Part shown: one piece after another, positions 51,919 to 60,240 of the stretch
Position numbering within the stretch: the stretch's first letter is position 1
How the letters are laid out: every line of letters starts with the position of its first letter
Assembly (NCBI GenBank): GCA_964451255.1
Contig: CAYVHL010000001.1
Coordinates: 930,001 to 994,000 of the forward strand
DNA: 64,000 bases
Source of the DNA: JAHBTB01 sp964451255
Lineage (GTDB): Bacteria > Armatimonadota > Fimbriimonadia > Fimbriimonadales > Fimbriimonadaceae
Direction: 5' to 3'
Notes under the pieces: model-generated
The model's database searches: none
What the model saw: the letters and a program-made list of their open reading frames with translations, nothing else
Told to the model about the DNA's origin: nothing
Made by a program: the position numbers and the translations under genes

Positions 51919-52674
51919 TTACCGGGCGGAAGTCCCGTGGCACGGTTCCAGTCCAAACACATCGACTTCGACACCCGGTGAGTAGATGACGGTCGGCGGG
52001 GTGTCCGGTCGGGCGACACCATTGGCGGCCAGCAACCCTTCATGGGCGACCTCAGCGGACGCCGGTGCGATCCGGTACGGCTCATGCCAGACCCGTCCTC
52101 GGAGGAGCTCCCCCCCACGCTCGGCGTAGAGCAGGTACCGCTCGATGAAGAAGAACTCGAGGCTGCCCGGTTCGGCAAGACCAGGGCCGCCCTGGATTCG
52201 CGACTTGATCTCAAAAGTCGCGCCCCCGTTTCCCACCCGTCTCCCCACGTATTCGATCTCTCCCTCGGCCCCTCGTCGGATCGATAGCTCAGCAAAGTGG
52301 TATGGCAACCGATACCAGTGGCGTCCAAGCCAGGCGCCCACCCGGTTCGCGGCGTCGAGGCTGAAGAACCAGACACCGGGCCCCTGACCGTCGAGGTGGA
52401 CGTAGGTTCTTACGTTTGTCTCCAGAAAGTGGCTGAGCCCCGGCACAACCGGCGCCCAGACAGGTCGGACGTCACGCATGGCGAACGGGATGAGGCCCAG
52501 AAACGCCTTCCCCTCAAACGTGTCGACGGTCAGGCCGCTCGGAAGGAGTCTCTGCAACTGGGGCGCTGGCACCTCCCAATGCAGAAACGTCAGGTCGAGC
52601 CACCGTTGGCACAAGACGGGGCGGCACGGCGGCCGGTCTCGCATACGCAAGCGCTCTTCGAGCGTCGGCTCCAT
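51919..52674 (-). CDS. DUF2071 (YqjF-family) protein
   Basis: 251 aa, ATG at 52674. The family pattern is clear: RPVLCQRWLDLTFLHWEVPA, LLPSGLTVDTFEGKAFLGLI, FLETNVRTYVHLDGQGPGVW, FFSLDAANRVGAWLGRHWY. DUF2071 resembles acetoacetate decarboxylase-like folds, but a function has not been assigned. It is 10 bp upstream of the FmdB-like gene. Confidence 0.85.
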   Translation of the reverse strand: MEPTLEERLRMRDRPPCRPVLCQRWLDLTFLHWEVPAPQLQRLLPSGLTVDTFEGKAFLGLIPFAMRDVRPVWAPVVPGLSHFLETNVRTYVHLDGQGPGVWFFSLDAANRVGAWLGRHWYRLPYHFAELSIRRGAEGEIEYVGRRVGNGGATFEIKSRIQGGPGLAEPGSLEFFFIERYLLYAERGGELLRGRVWHEPYRIAPASAEVAHEGLLAANGVARPDTPPTVIYSPGVEVDVFGLEPCHGTSAR

Positions 52675-52695
52675 TGCCGAATACTACTCATGCGG

Positions 52696-53430
52696 CTACC
52701 TCCGCTTCTTGAGATAGTTCGCCAAGGACGCCAGATGGTCGGTGCCGACCAAGTCGCACCCTGCTTTGAGTTGGACAGCCCAAGACGCCACGCTGTCCGG
52801 GGCACCCCAAAATCGGAGCTTCTGCTTCGCCGCATGGCAACGCGCCACCATGTCCTTGAGTTTGGTGAACTCGTCGGCAGGCATCTCCCCTTGGCCAAAC
52901 CACTTGAACTCCTTGGCCCAATCAGTGCTGACAAGGGGCACTTCGTCACTTGGCGCGCCGATATTCTCCGGGCGACCGTCCAGGGCCAGCACGCTGTCGG
53001 GGTCCTTGGTGATCGCCTCGATGTCCCGGTCGCCGCTCACCACTGGCATCACAGGCTTGCCACGGCCGTAAACGTCGGGATACCGCTTCAACTGCTTCTT
53101 GAGCACCGGCACGACGGCCGTGCCGTCCGCCTTCACGTCCAGGAGCAGGATGATCGGCTTGCCGTCGCCGTAAGGCGAGCCGTGGTGGCGTCGGACAGCC
53201 TCCGCGAGGGGTTTCAGGTACAGACCGTCGAGGGTCTTGTCTTTGCTCACCGCTTGACGGTCGTGGGCCACGAGCAGTTCCCCGTCGACCAGATAGAAGT
53301 CGGCTTCGATGCTGCCGTAGCCCAGGCTCATGGCCGTGACCAACGGCTCTGCGTGCATGTAGTCGTTGTGCGAGTGGGCGTTTGTGAGGGTCGCCGTCGC
53401 TTGGGCGAGAAGGAGCACGACTGGGAGCAC
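52696..53430 (-). CDS. GDPD/PI-PLC-like phosphodiesterase family protein, exported
   Basis: 244 aa, GTG at 53430. A short signal-like start (MLPVVLLLAQATAT) is followed by NAHSHNDYMHAEPLVTAMSL, GSIEADFYLVDGELLVAHDR and IILLLDVKADGTAV. This is the TIM-barrel pattern of glycerophosphodiesterase-like proteins of the AIM6 type. The catalytic His pair and the metal Glu/Asp are present. It is probably periplasmic and acts on phosphodiester lipids. It converges with no gene but lies downstream of the divergent GH53 promoter. Confidence 0.82.
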   Translation of the reverse strand: MLPVVLLLAQATATLTNAHSHNDYMHAEPLVTAMSLGYGSIEADFYLVDGELLVAHDRQAVSKDKTLDGLYLKPLAEAVRRHHGSPYGDGKPIILLLDVKADGTAVVPVLKKQLKRYPDVYGRGKPVMPVVSGDRDIEAITKDPDSVLALDGRPENIGAPSDEVPLVSTDWAKEFKWFGQGEMPADEFTKLKDMVARCHAAKQKLRFWGAPDSVASWAVQLKAGCDLVGTDHLASLANYLKKRR

Positions 53431-53535
53431 GGACTCATGTTATCCGACCCGACTGGCGGCTGGGCCACCCACCTCGTCGGAGTAGCGAAGCACGACAGGT
53501 CTGGCTCCAATACCAGACCACCGTGGAGATGTACT

Positions 53536-54618
53536 ATGGTGGTCTCGATGTCCTTCGTCTCGCTGATGATCGCGTCTGGTGTCGTGGCTTTGACAGCCCA
53601 GGAAGCCAGGCGGGTCTACGAGCCGGTTCCCAAGCCGCTTGAGTTCGCATTTGGAGCAGACCTGTCCTTCTTGCGCCAGGCAGAGGAGGGCGGAAGGGTG
53701 TTCAAAGACGGCGATACGCCCAAGCCTGGGCTCAAGCTCTTCAAGGACCACGGTTACAACTGGATCCGCCTGCGTGTGTTTGTCGAGCCGGTCAAGGAAG
53801 GGCTGCCCAACGGTCTGGCTTACACGATCGCGGAGGCTCAGGACGCCAAGAAGCTGGGCTACAAGCTTCTCTTGGACTTCCACTACGCCCAATCGTGGGC
53901 CGACCCGAACAAGCAACCGACCCCCGACGCCTGGCGCGGGGTGGGCCACGCCGAAATGGCTAAGAAGGTGTTCGAGTACACCCGCGACACCATCGAGTCG
54001 TTCCAGAAGGCGGACGTGTTGCCCGACATGGTGCAGATCGGCAACGAACTCCGCAACGGGATGCTGTGGCCAAGCGGCCAGTTGCCCGCGAACTGGGACA
54101 ACTTTGCCGAATACGTCTATGCGGGGGTCAACGGCGTGGACGCCGGGAGAGGGAACAGCGTACGGCCTCGGATCATGGTCCAATACGACGAGGGCGGCTC
54201 CTGGGAGGCGGCACGTGCCTTTTGGGACAAGCTGTTCACCTACGGGGTGCCGGTCGATGTGATCGGCTACAGCTACTACCCTTGGTGGCACGGCCCCATC
54301 TCGGAGCTGCGCCGGTGTCTGAACGAAACCGCCAATCGCTACAACAAGGAGGTCATGGTCGTGGAGACCGCGTATCACTACCGGACGAACGGCGAGACAC
54401 GGGGCCACCGACTGCCGTTTCCGGAGACACCTGAGGGACAGAAGGAGTTTCTGGAAGAGGTCACGAGAACCGTCATGGCAGTGCCCCGTGGCCTGGGGAC
54501 CGGTGTTTTCTGGTGGGAGCCGACCTTGACTGGCTCGATCGGTTCGCGAGGGATGTTCGACCCGGACGGGAAGGCCTTGCCGTCGGTCTCCGCATACGAC
54601 AAGTGGACCGGGCACTGA
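53536..54618 (+). CDS. GH53 arabinogalactan endo-beta-1,4-galactanase, exported
   Basis: 360 aa from the ATG at 53536 with GGAG 7 nt upstream. The signal peptide is MVVSMSFVSLMIASGVVALT. GH53 traits: FAFGADLSFLRQAEEGGRVF, YNWIRLRVFVEP, LLLDFHYAQSWADPNKQ, the acid/base Glu in MVQIGNELRNGMLWP, the nucleophile Glu in VMVVETAYHYR, and GVFWWEPTLTG near the end. It hydrolyses beta-1,4-galactan outside the cell, consistent with plant-polymer use. Confidence 0.93.
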   Translation: MVVSMSFVSLMIASGVVALTAQEARRVYEPVPKPLEFAFGADLSFLRQAEEGGRVFKDGDTPKPGLKLFKDHGYNWIRLRVFVEPVKEGLPNGLAYTIAEAQDAKKLGYKLLLDFHYAQSWADPNKQPTPDAWRGVGHAEMAKKVFEYTRDTIESFQKADVLPDMVQIGNELRNGMLWPSGQLPANWDNFAEYVYAGVNGVDAGRGNSVRPRIMVQYDEGGSWEAARAFWDKLFTYGVPVDVIGYSYYPWWHGPISELRRCLNETANRYNKEVMVVETAYHYRTNGETRGHRLPFPETPEGQKEFLEEVTRTVMAVPRGLGTGVFWWEPTLTGSIGSRGMFDPDGKALPSVSAYDKWTGH

Positions 54619-54630
54619 CGAGATCCAGCC

Positions 54631-54852
54631 ATGGGTATCACATTTGTCCTAGCTGTCGTTCTGATCGCCATCGGCCTAAGGAACGAGGAACTTTATGGTC
54701 GAGAGGCAGCCCTTTGGGGCGGCGCCACCCTCCTTTGCCTTGCCCTCTACCTACTACTACCGGTCTACCAACTCATGGCCGTCGTACCCCAGGTGATCAT
54801 AGACATCGTGCTACTGTTCAAGGTCTTTGGTGGGGACGTCGGGATCCGGTAG
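54631..54852 (+). CDS. Small membrane protein
   Basis: 73 aa with two or three transmembrane helices: GITFVLAVVLIAIGLRN, ALWGGATLLCLALYLLLPVY, and a third near IIDIVLLFKVFGG. The ATG is at 54631, 12 bp after the GH53 stop. No conserved motif is known to me. The next gene is RNase E/G, 157 bp away. Confidence 0.55.
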   Translation: MGITFVLAVVLIAIGLRNEELYGREAALWGGATLLCLALYLLLPVYQLMAVVPQVIIDIVLLFKVFGGDVGIR

Positions 54853-55009
54853 TGCTACCCCTCGGCGAGACCTTTGGAACCAAGGGCGACCCCAGCCGGT
54901 ACAATGACGACGTCTGGCCGTTGAGAGCCGCGGATCGTCGCGTTGAGACATCCCCCGCCGAACCAGCAGGCCCGCCAGACGAAACCTAACCGAGGACTTA
55001 CAACCACAA

Positions 55010-56809
55010 ATGAAAAAGAACCAGGCACGGGCCAAGAAGCCGTCCGTCCGAACCTCCCGTAGCGCACCGAGCACCCGCAACGCCGCCCGACGACCCGACG
55101 AGATCGAGATACTCGTCAACTGCAGCAGCCGCGAGACGCGGATCGCCGTCCTTGAGGACCGGCAACTGATGGAGTACCGCGTCGAGCGCGAAGAGCGCGT
55201 GGTCGGTAGCATCTTCAAGGGCATCGTCCAAAACGTGCTCCCCGGCATGGACGCCGCCTTCGTCGACATCGGGCTGGAACGTAACGCGTTTCTCTATGTC
55301 GCCGACATCATCCCCGACGACACGACCGACAATAGCCCGGCCAGCGTGCGCCGCTCCGAGTTGCGCCGCCGCAAGATCAAGGAGCTGATCCGACCCGGCC
55401 AAGAGCTGATGGTGCAGGTGACCAAGGGGCCGCGCGGAACCAAGGGCGCCAGGGTCACCACCCGAATCAGCCTCCCGGGCCGGTACGTGGTGCTGATGCC
55501 AGAGGGCAACCACGTCGGCGTCAGCCGCAAGATCGAAGACCGCAGGGAGCGGGACAGACTGAAGAAGCTGGGCGACGCATTGATCCCGAACGGGTTCGGC
55601 CTCATCCTCCGGACGGAGTGCGAGCAGCGGACGGAAGCCGAACTACGCGCCGACATCCAGTTTCTGCAACAGCTTTGGAGCCAAGTGCTCGACAGTGCCA
55701 AACGCCTGCGCGCTCCGGCCGTCGTCCACCGCGACCAGACGCTCCTTTACCGCACGATCCGGGACATCTTCGGTGAGGAGATCGACAAGCTCGTCATCGA
55801 CGACCCCGAGGAGTACGAAAAGGTCAGCCTCGTCGCCAGCATGGTCGCGCCGAAGTTGAAAGACAAGATCTTCCTCTACGACCGGGAACAGCCGATCTTT
55901 GACCACTACAACATCGAGAAAGACCTCGACCAGTTGCTGGAGCACAAGGTGTGGTTGCGCAGCGGCGGCTACCTCATCATCGACGAGACCGAGGCCCTCA
56001 CCGCCATCGACGTCAATACCGGCAAACAGGTCGGCTCGACTTCTCTCAGCGACACGATCCTGAAGGCCAACATGGAAGCGGCGGACGAGGCGGCCCGACA
56101 ACTGCGACTGCGCGCCATGGGCGGCATCATCGTCGTCGACTTCATCGACATGGAGGGCGCAGAGGACAAGAAGAAAGTCCTCGACCACTTTGAGAAGGTC
56201 CTGGCGAAGGACCGGGCGCGGACACGCGTCGGACGGATCAGCTCGCTCGGCCTCGTAGAGATCACCCGCAAGCGCACAGGTGAAAGCGTCACCGAGGCGA
56301 TCACCCACACCTGCCCGACGTGTGAGGGACGGGGCCGCATCCCGAGCACAGACACGGTCAGCGTATGGATCGAAAGGGAGATGCGCCGACGTCTGCGCGA
56401 GCCTGGCAACGCCTTCTACGTCGAATGCCACCCGGCAGTCGTCGAAGCCCTGATAGGCGGCGACGGGGAGTTCATCGAAGAGTTGGAGCACGACCTGCAA
56501 CGCGGGCTGTACATTCGCTCCAACGTGGACTTTGAGATCGACGAATTCGAGATCGTCGGCGGCAACATCGAAGAGATGGACCAAGCCCACATGGGCTACC
56601 GACGCGCACAGGTTTTGGAGGCGAACATCCGGCGTTCCGCCGTCGAGGGCCAGGACAAGGCCATCGGCTGGACGGACGAGGGGTTCTATGTGGAGTTGCT
56701 CGACGGCCGTGACCTAATCGGCTCGCGCGCAAAGATCGTCCTGCAAGACATCCGCCGGTCATTTGCGGTGGCGGATGTCATCATGGCCGGCGCGAAACGC
56801 CCGGGGTAA
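55010..56809 (+). CDS. Ribonuclease E/G
   Basis: 599 aa. A basic N-terminal tail (about 1-30) precedes the S1 domain (SIFKGIVQNVLPGMDAAFVD, then GLERNAFLY). The RNase H-like and DNase I-like catalytic region follows, with the Mg2+ site in ALTAIDVNTGKQVGSTSLSD and GGIIVVDFIDME. The Zn-link is CPTCEGRG. The C-terminal domain continues to about 599 with GFYVELLDGRDLIGSRAKIV (TRAM-like). It processes rRNA and mRNA 5' monophosphate ends. The long scaffold of RNase E is missing, so it is closer to RNase G with extensions. Confidence 0.92.
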   Translation: MKKNQARAKKPSVRTSRSAPSTRNAARRPDEIEILVNCSSRETRIAVLEDRQLMEYRVEREERVVGSIFKGIVQNVLPGMDAAFVDIGLERNAFLYVADIIPDDTTDNSPASVRRSELRRRKIKELIRPGQELMVQVTKGPRGTKGARVTTRISLPGRYVVLMPEGNHVGVSRKIEDRRERDRLKKLGDALIPNGFGLILRTECEQRTEAELRADIQFLQQLWSQVLDSAKRLRAPAVVHRDQTLLYRTIRDIFGEEIDKLVIDDPEEYEKVSLVASMVAPKLKDKIFLYDREQPIFDHYNIEKDLDQLLEHKVWLRSGGYLIIDETEALTAIDVNTGKQVGSTSLSDTILKANMEAADEAARQLRLRAMGGIIVVDFIDMEGAEDKKKVLDHFEKVLAKDRARTRVGRISSLGLVEITRKRTGESVTEAITHTCPTCEGRGRIPSTDTVSVWIEREMRRRLREPGNAFYVECHPAVVEALIGGDGEFIEELEHDLQRGLYIRSNVDFEIDEFEIVGGNIEEMDQAHMGYRRAQVLEANIRRSAVEGQDKAIGWTDEGFYVELLDGRDLIGSRAKIVLQDIRRSFAVADVIMAGAKRPG

Positions 56810-56818
56810 GGAGCAACC

Positions 56819-56878
56819 GTGGCAAAGTTGGGAATTCACGAAGTCCGTAACCAGGCACTTGAGATTCTTTGCAGATGA
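56819..56878 (+). CDS. Possible 19-residue ORF after RNase E/G
   Basis: GTG at 56819 with AAGGAG about 5 nt upstream, encoding MAKLGIHEVRNQALEILCR before a TGA. The ribosome binding site is strong and the peptide begins like a real gene, but it ends at once. It is a candidate leader peptide or the stub of a truncated gene at the edge of the AT-rich HicBA region. Low confidence. Confidence 0.25.
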   Translation: MAKLGIHEVRNQALEILCR

Positions 56879-56922
56879 GCTCCATGGTATGCGGAAGAAT
56901 AAAAGCTGCGGTAGCTGGACAT

Positions 56923-57120
56923 TCAAGAGCTGATTTTGGCTTGTCTTAATAGCGTCCTCAGTGTGCCTGACTTAAGCGGTTTGTTGGAATGAACAGGTAC
57001 GGATAGATTCTCGCGACGGTCAACTTTCTTGTAGATGTGGTGGCTTCCGGTCACCTGACTAGGTACCAACCATGTTGCTCCAAGAGTTTGGAAAACCTCT
57101 TGGCCCGTCATCGGGCTCAT
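56923..57120 (-). CDS. hicA: HicA-family mRNA interferase toxin
   Basis: 65 aa. The dsRBD-like HicA fold is seen: MTGQEVFQTLGATWLVPSQV then TGSHHIYKKVDRRENLSVPV, and HSNKPLKSGTLRTLLRQAKI. The active-site His is in GSHHIY (His27 or His28). HicA cleaves mRNA and tmRNA without ribosomes. The ATG at 57120 overlaps the hicB stop (ATGA). An ATG at 57111 is an alternative. The region is more AT-rich than its neighbours, in keeping with transfer. Confidence 0.88.
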   Translation of the reverse strand: MSPMTGQEVFQTLGATWLVPSQVTGSHHIYKKVDRRENLSVPVHSNKPLKSGTLRTLLRQAKISS

Positions 57121-57320
57121 ATGGCGATCTCAAGTACTCGGGGGTTCCCCGTCGTGTCTGCCGTCGTGGCATCGACTGAAAGGCATCCGTCGACTGCGTC
57201 GTAAAGGTTGGTGAGCAGCTCCTCCCACGTGTCGCCCTCGGTCACGCACCCTGGGATGGCAGGTACTTCAGCCCAATAACCTCCCTCCTCCGCCTCGTGT
57301 ACGACGACTTTAACTTTCAT
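57117..57320 (-). CDS. hicB: HicB-family antitoxin
   Basis: 67 aa, ATG at 57320. The partial RNase H-like fold is seen as MKVKVVVHEAEEGGYWAEVP, AIPGCVTEGDTWEELLTNLY and AVDGCLSVD. A C-terminal DNA-binding domain, present in many HicB proteins, is missing. It should bind and inhibit HicA. It precedes hicA on the same strand with a 4-bp overlap, the reverse of the classical hicA-hicB order. Both are likely a two-gene operon divergent from the DnaA-N-like gene. Confidence 0.88.
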   Translation of the reverse strand: MKVKVVVHEAEEGGYWAEVPAIPGCVTEGDTWEELLTNLYDAVDGCLSVDATTADTTGNPRVLEIAI

Positions 57321-57392
57321 AGGTCTATTATGGCGGCTGGTCGGACGGGCCGAGACAGTCGGGCTAGCCCAGGCGACCGCCAAGGAACCATA

Positions 57393-58010
57393 ATGACGCC
57401 TATGGCCGACATCGCCGAGGTTTGGCACGAGGCGTTGCCCGAGATCATGGGCGGCGTCACCGGCGTCGGCGTCTGGACCGCCCTGAAGACGGCGGTGCCC
57501 ATCACCGTCGAAGACGGTGTGCTTGTGCTTGGACTCTCGGATGACGCCAGCGGACTCGCTGGGCACCTGAGGCTCGCCGCACCTCGCAAGGCGGTCGAGG
57601 ACAGCGTCAGCAAGCGCCTCGGCTCGCGCGTCGACCTGCGCGTCATCGCGGGGACCACGAAGCACGACTGGGAGACCGAGAAGCGTCGCGACGCCGAAAA
57701 ACGACGGCTCCAAGAACAGGCCCTGGCTCGACAACGGGCGGAAGTACTGGCGGGCAAGAGTTGGGAGACGGTCTACGAGCAGCTCAGCCGCCTCTACGCG
57801 TCAACTCCCAACCGGAGCCTGCCGCAGAACCGGGCGCGCTATCTGCGTGAGGCGATCAGCATCGTGGCCAACTCGCTGCTGGACACGCCGATCAGCGACG
57901 ACCTGGCCGAACGGAACTACGCCCGTTGCCTCGAGCGGGTCGCCCAGTACAGCGAGGTTCCCAGCACGATCGTCGCGATGCTCGTCCTCGAGAAGTCGTT
58001 CCAAGGATGA
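57393..58010 (+). CDS. DnaA N-terminal domain-like protein (no AAA+ domain)
   Basis: 205 aa from the ATG at 57393 with AAGGA about 8 nt upstream. The first about 90 residues look like DnaA domain I: IAEVWHEALPEIMGGVTGVG, then TALKTAVPITVEDGVLVLGL and HLRLAAPRKAVEDSVSKRLG. The rest is a charged helix (TEKRRDAEKRRLQEQALARQ) and a helical C-terminus. There is no P-loop. It could modulate replication initiation or helicase loading, but the resemblance is by eye only. It overlaps the PhnP-like gene by 4 bp. Confidence 0.6.
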   Translation: MTPMADIAEVWHEALPEIMGGVTGVGVWTALKTAVPITVEDGVLVLGLSDDASGLAGHLRLAAPRKAVEDSVSKRLGSRVDLRVIAGTTKHDWETEKRRDAEKRRLQEQALARQRAEVLAGKSWETVYEQLSRLYASTPNRSLPQNRARYLREAISIVANSLLDTPISDDLAERNYARCLERVAQYSEVPSTIVAMLVLEKSFQG

Positions 58011-58786
58011 GCGGCGCGGTTGCCACGATCCTCGGCTCAGGCACGAGCAACGGTGTTCCCAGCCTCGGCCTGACCTATCCCGCCGCGTACCTGGCCGACC
58101 CACGAAACCATCGGATGCGGGCCTCGCTGTTGTTGCGGGGGCCGACCGGCAACGTCCTGGTAGACTGCGGGCCCGACATCCGGACCCAACTGCTCCGGGC
58201 CGGATGCCAAGACTTGGACTGCGTCCACCTCACCCACGGCCATGCCGACCACATCATGGGCATGGACGACCTGAGGGCGTTTTGCCTGAAGTACCGCGGA
58301 CCTATTCGCGTCTATGCCAACGGCCCGACCCAGGAGGACGTCCGCCGCATCTTTCCCTACGCCTTCGCGCCCTTCCCTGACGGCATCTTCGTGCCCCGGT
58401 TCGACCTCGTGGACATGCCCGGGCGCTATGAGGCCGGAGGGATGGTGATCGAGACCTTCGTGGTCGAGCACGGCCCGCTGGAGTATGTGGCGGTCAAAGT
58501 CGGCGGCCTCGCCTACATCTCGGATGTCAGCCGCATCCCTGAGACGGCAATGGACCGGCTCCAGGGTCTCGACACCCTGGTCCTGGACGCCGTTCGGATC
58601 AGACCCCACCCCAACCACTTTCACTTCGACAAGGCGGTGGAGGTTGCCCTACAGATCGGAGCGCAAACAACCTATCTGACGCACCTCTGCGACGACTTCG
58701 ACCATGCTGAAACCGAGGCGAAACTCCCGCCGCAGGTCCGGTTGGCCTACGACGGCCTTGACATCCCGCTTCAGGCGTCCAGGTAA
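58007..58786 (+). CDS. Metallo-beta-lactamase-fold hydrolase (PhnP/RNase Z-like)
   Basis: 259 aa from the ATG at 58007 (MSGAVATILGSGTSNGVPSL). Motifs: GTSNGVPSLG, DCGPDIRTQLLRAG, and the metal-binding THGHADHIMGMDDLRAF (HxHxDH). Further ligands are in VEHGPLEYVAVKV, ISDVSRIPE and LTHLCDDFDH. This matches PhnP-type cyclic phosphodiesterases and relatives. It is translationally coupled to the DnaA-N-like protein. The substrate is unknown. Confidence 0.88.
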   Translation: MSGAVATILGSGTSNGVPSLGLTYPAAYLADPRNHRMRASLLLRGPTGNVLVDCGPDIRTQLLRAGCQDLDCVHLTHGHADHIMGMDDLRAFCLKYRGPIRVYANGPTQEDVRRIFPYAFAPFPDGIFVPRFDLVDMPGRYEAGGMVIETFVVEHGPLEYVAVKVGGLAYISDVSRIPETAMDRLQGLDTLVLDAVRIRPHPNHFHFDKAVEVALQIGAQTTYLTHLCDDFDHAETEAKLPPQVRLAYDGLDIPLQASR

Positions 58787-58887
58787 GAATACTTAAGAGT
58801 AAGAGTCAACTTTGCCCTAAAGAGCGTCTTGTATGGTGCCAGCATTCATACTGTGGCAGGCTTTGATCAAAGCGGCAGGACGCGGTG

Positions 58888-59112
58888 ATGGCTAAGGTCG
58901 TCGCCGGTCTCATGGCTTTGGTCGCGTTAGGGGCCAGCGTCCTTGCGGACGCCGATCCTTGGACGTGTCTGTTGCGGGGGGCAGTCGCTTATGCGGCGGG
59001 GATCGTCGCGGGAGGCTTTTGGGAAGCGCTCGCGAGACGTGTGCCCACCGTAGTGAAGCAATCTGCCTCGGAGGAGGCTGGCGATGTCTTGGAGGACAAA
59101 ATAGCCGCCTGA
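58888..59112 (+). CDS. Small membrane protein upstream of the sigma factor gene
   Basis: 74 aa from the ATG at 58888 (a GTG at 58885 adds one residue). Two hydrophobic stretches (KVVAGLMALVALGASVL and AVAYAAGIVAGGFWEALA) precede a polar C-terminus (SEEAGDVLEDKIAA). No family is recognised. It ends 22 bp before the FliA-type sigma factor gene and may be cotranscribed; a role as an anti-sigma or sigma-linked membrane factor is speculative. Confidence 0.55.
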   Translation: MAKVVAGLMALVALGASVLADADPWTCLLRGAVAYAAGIVAGGFWEALARRVPTVVKQSASEEAGDVLEDKIAA

Positions 59113-59134
59113 CATACTGGAGCCGCGATTACCC

Positions 59135-59917
59135 ATGCCCTTGTCACCTGACCTGCTTCAACGGACCTGGATCGATTACAAGGTCTACAAGAACCCGACT
59201 TCCCGTGTCGACCTGATCAACCATTACTCGTATCTCGTCAAGATCACGGCCGGACGCTTGGTGACCAGCGTCCCGGGCGGGCTTGATCGTGACGACCTGG
59301 TCAGCGCGGGCGTCATCGGCCTCATCAAGAGCGTCGACCAATACGACCCCACGCGGGACGTGAAGTTCGAGACGTACGCCATCGCCCTCATCAGGGGCGC
59401 GATCTTGGAAATGCTCCGTGACGAGGACTGGGTCCCCCGTTCGATCCGAGAAAAGCTCAAGGCCCTGGACCGTGCCCAGACGAAACTCGAGACGGACTTC
59501 GGTCGGCCCGCCACTGTTCGCGAACTCGGCGATTATCTGAGCCTGTCAGACCAGGAGGTCAACGACCTGCTCGTCCGGATGGGCCGCACCAACGTCTACA
59601 GCCTGGACGACGTCGTAGGCGGCGGCCAAGATGGAGACGACCACATCCACTTCGTCGAGATGATCGTCGACGAAGACGCCAACCCCGGCGGCGAGGTCGA
59701 AGGCAAGGAACTCCGGCGCATCATGGCGGCCGGGGTCGACCGCCTCCCAGAGCGCGAGCGCCTCGTCATCGCCCTGTACTATTTCGAGGGTCTCACCTTC
59801 AAAGAGATCGGAAAGGTCCTCGGCGTCAGTGAGAGCCGCGTGTACCAACTGCACACGCAGGCGATGGGACGGCTTCGCAACTACATGCGCGAAGAAGGGG
59901 CGGCTCACGTCGCCTAG
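59135..59917 (+). CDS. FliA/WhiG-type sigma factor
   Basis: 260 aa. Region 2: LINHYSYLVKITAGRLVTSV, DLVSAGVIGLIKSVDQYDPT and VKFETYAIALIRGAILEMLR, then EDWVPRSIREKLKALD. Region 3: FGRPATVRELGDYLSLSDQE. Region 4: RLPERERLVIALYYFEGLTF and EIGKVLGVSESRVYQLHTQA. This is the group 3 sigma-28 layout. In motile bacteria it drives flagellar and chemotaxis genes. No flagellar gene is in the window. Confidence 0.93.
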   Translation: MPLSPDLLQRTWIDYKVYKNPTSRVDLINHYSYLVKITAGRLVTSVPGGLDRDDLVSAGVIGLIKSVDQYDPTRDVKFETYAIALIRGAILEMLRDEDWVPRSIREKLKALDRAQTKLETDFGRPATVRELGDYLSLSDQEVNDLLVRMGRTNVYSLDDVVGGGQDGDDHIHFVEMIVDEDANPGGEVEGKELRRIMAAGVDRLPERERLVIALYYFEGLTFKEIGKVLGVSESRVYQLHTQAMGRLRNYMREEGAAHVA

Positions 59918-59925
59918 CGGCGGCC

Positions 59926-60135
59926 ATGGACCAAATCAACCGTGTCGTACCAGTAAGCAACGTTTCACCGGCCCACGTCTATGGTGTGGGACGCGACCGA
60001 AAGGAACGCCAAAGGGAAGAGCGGGAAAGTAACCAGGAGGGGCGCCACGACGTGGTCGAACTCCATGACGAGGTCATCGAGACCGAAACGTCGGAATCAG
60101 CGGCGGAGACTCATGACGTCGACATTTCTGCCTAG
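59926..60135 (+). CDS. Small acidic hypothetical protein after the sigma factor gene
   Basis: 69 aa, ATG at 59926, 8 bp after the sigma factor stop. The N-terminus MDQINRVVPVSNVSPAHVYG leads to a highly charged region (RDRKERQREERESNQEGRHD) and an acidic tail (ELHDEVIETETSESAAETHD). It is likely disordered. It may be a cotranscribed partner of the sigma factor. No family is recognised. Confidence 0.5.
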   Translation: MDQINRVVPVSNVSPAHVYGVGRDRKERQREERESNQEGRHDVVELHDEVIETETSESAAETHDVDISA

Positions 60136-60240
60136 GGCTATGGCACACTTTGTGCTGTTTGATTGTTCGACAAGGAGTGTCGGCGGCCTTTGGCCCTGTC
60201 CAGTGGTGCCACAAATGCCGAAAACTAGGATAGTACACAC

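Noticed and set aside
52297..53535. Long open frame on the plus strand upstream of and continuous with the GH53 galactanase
   Set aside because: It is antisense to the DUF2071 and GDPD-like genes, low in protein-like character, and the galactanase signal peptide with its own ribosome binding site starts at 53536.
54880..54910. TTGGAA ... TACAAT as an RNase E/G promoter
   Set aside because: The spacing is about 20 bp, longer than usual, so I did not list it as a promoter.
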